Shown here in pieces: positions 4,519-5,099 of a stretch of DNA of 5,099 nucleotides; positions within the stretch are counted from its first letter, which is position 1; each line of letters begins with the position of its first letter. The notes under the pieces were generated by a model. That model made no database searches, had not been told where the DNA came from, and saw nothing but the letters and a program-made list of their open reading frames with translations. The position numbers and the translations under genes are program-made. Source of the DNA: Leptospira sp. (lineage in GTDB: Bacteria; Spirochaetota; Leptospiria; Leptospirales; Leptospiraceae); contig JAIOQL010000096.1 in NCBI GenBank assembly GCA_021413405.1, positions 1-5,099 on the forward strand. Reading direction: 5' to 3'.

Positions 4519-5099
4519 TCAATTCCAGCACTGCGAATATTTTTCGTATTGGGCCGGAACGGCATCACTAAGCTGCATGATCTGTATTTTGTACCTCGCC
4601 TCAAGTAACTTCAGGTATTCATGCAGTTTTTTACCTTCATCATCCTGTGCGAACCGTGTTTTGAGGTATAGAAATTTCAGTTTTCCTGCTCTTTTCAGAT
4701 ATTCTTCACGGCCAAGTCTGAATAAAAAATCCGGATCAAGGTTAATTAGTATTCCAAATTTTGTAAGCATGGCTTCATCATATTCTTTATTATTGAGAGA
4801 ACAGAAAATTGTCCCCCTTTCAATGAGATAGTCGAGGCCAACTTCTCTTTCATGTCCTGGTCTGGCATCAGGTCTTCCCGTTTGTTTTGCTATGAATTTA
4901 TCGGTCAGTCCAAGCTCATCGATCACAGATACATTAGTTCCTGCAGCAACAGAGTAATACCCAAGTCCAAGTCCCGTTGAACATTTTGCCTTTGAAATTG
5001 AATTCGTTATTATAAATTTCGGATATTGAATGCAATCAGCAAGCTTCTTTACTTTCAATCCTTCCACGTACCAGGGGTATTTGATTTCACGAAATCTTG
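4519..5099 (-). CDS. Probable GT-C type membrane glycosyltransferase, C-terminal domain (partial)
   Basis: Only the last 192 residues are here. The frame stays open to the right edge, so the GTG at 5067 is very likely an internal valine, not a start. The part seen is soluble, with no membrane segment. It carries the block GLGYYSVAAGTNVSVIDELG (visible residues 44-63), then LTDKFIAK and RPGHERE (79-85). That glycine-rich loop, V-I-D-x-x-G-L and R-P-G-H-E/D pattern matches, from memory, the C-terminal extracytoplasmic domain of polytopic glycosyltransferases such as mycobacterial AftB (arabinofuranosyltransferase), where it reads like VRVIDQIGL...RIGHDK. Such proteins have an N-terminal multi-spanning GT-C core and use polyprenyl-phosphate sugar donors; that core would lie outside the window. 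The tail (about 120-192) is lysine-rich and helical and ends SQCWN. It sits directly upstream of thpR in the same frame. Without the core, the sugar and acceptor cannot be named; a non-enzymatic role is possible. Confidence 0.6.
   Translation of the reverse strand, partial: RFREIKYPWYVEGLKVKKLADCIQYPKFIITNSISKAKCSTGLGLGYYSVAAGTNVSVIDELGLTDKFIAKQTGRPDARPGHEREVGLDYLIERGTIFCSLNNKEYDEAMLTKFGILINLDPDFLFRLGREEYLKRAGKLKFLYLKTRFAQDDEGKKLHEYLKLLEARYKIQIMQLSDAVPAQYEKYSQCWN

Noticed and set aside
4364..4831. 155-codon plus-strand frame across the thpR/glycosyltransferase junction
   Set aside because: It is antisense to two recognised genes and has no family signature or ribosome binding site.
4519..5067. 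Complete 182-residue gene starting at GTG 5067
   Set aside because: The frame continues open for ten more codons to the window edge, and the recognisable domain is normally a C-terminal part of a larger membrane protein, so the gene is best read as 5'-truncated.

Overview
The window looks like chromosomal DNA of a spirochaete of the genus Leptospira or a close relative. The main evidence is the gene at 1449-1916, which reads as a DUF1564 protein, a family known to me almost only from Leptospira, where it occurs in many copies. The moderately AT-rich base composition (judged by eye), the occasional TTG start and the AT-rich spacers fit. The genus call rests on remembered family signatures, not on a search.

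Layout, left to right: (1) 1-1110, minus strand, a cell-division pair. ftsQ (358-1110) is followed by the first 116 codons of ftsA, which runs off the left edge. ftsZ would be expected beyond it. (2) 1111-1448, a 338-base AT-rich spacer between divergent genes, presumably carrying the ftsQA promoter and the promoter of the next gene. (3) 1449-1916, plus strand, DUF1564. (4) 1922-2503, minus strand, tag, a 3-methyladenine DNA glycosylase that converges on DUF1564 with 5 bases between stops. (5) 2504-2770, a divergent spacer with a cluster of small palindromes just upstream of tag. (6) 2771-3976, plus strand, an NAD(P)-binding oxidoreductase of the saccharopine dehydrogenase-like / trans-acting enoyl reductase family. 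(7) 3979-4515, minus strand, thpR, an RNA 2',3'-cyclic phosphodiesterase starting at TTG and converging on the oxidoreductase with 2 bases between stops. (8) 4519-5099, minus strand, the C-terminal 192 residues of a probable membrane glycosyltransferase whose start lies beyond the right edge. It is directly upstream of thpR, in the same reading frame and almost certainly in the same transcript.

FtsQ and FtsA act together in the divisome. FtsQ is the periplasmic scaffold that links FtsB/FtsL to the early division proteins, and FtsA is the actin-like membrane tether of FtsZ. The other genes look like unrelated housekeeping or accessory functions packed tightly in alternating orientation: base-excision repair, a lipid-type reductase, RNA end processing and envelope glycan transfer. 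No tRNA, rRNA, CRISPR array, insertion sequence or phage gene is visible. I found no convincing new multi-gene system. The items most worth a second look are the lineage-restricted DUF1564 gene, the single in-frame TGA between the glycosyltransferase and thpR, and the palindrome cluster upstream of tag.
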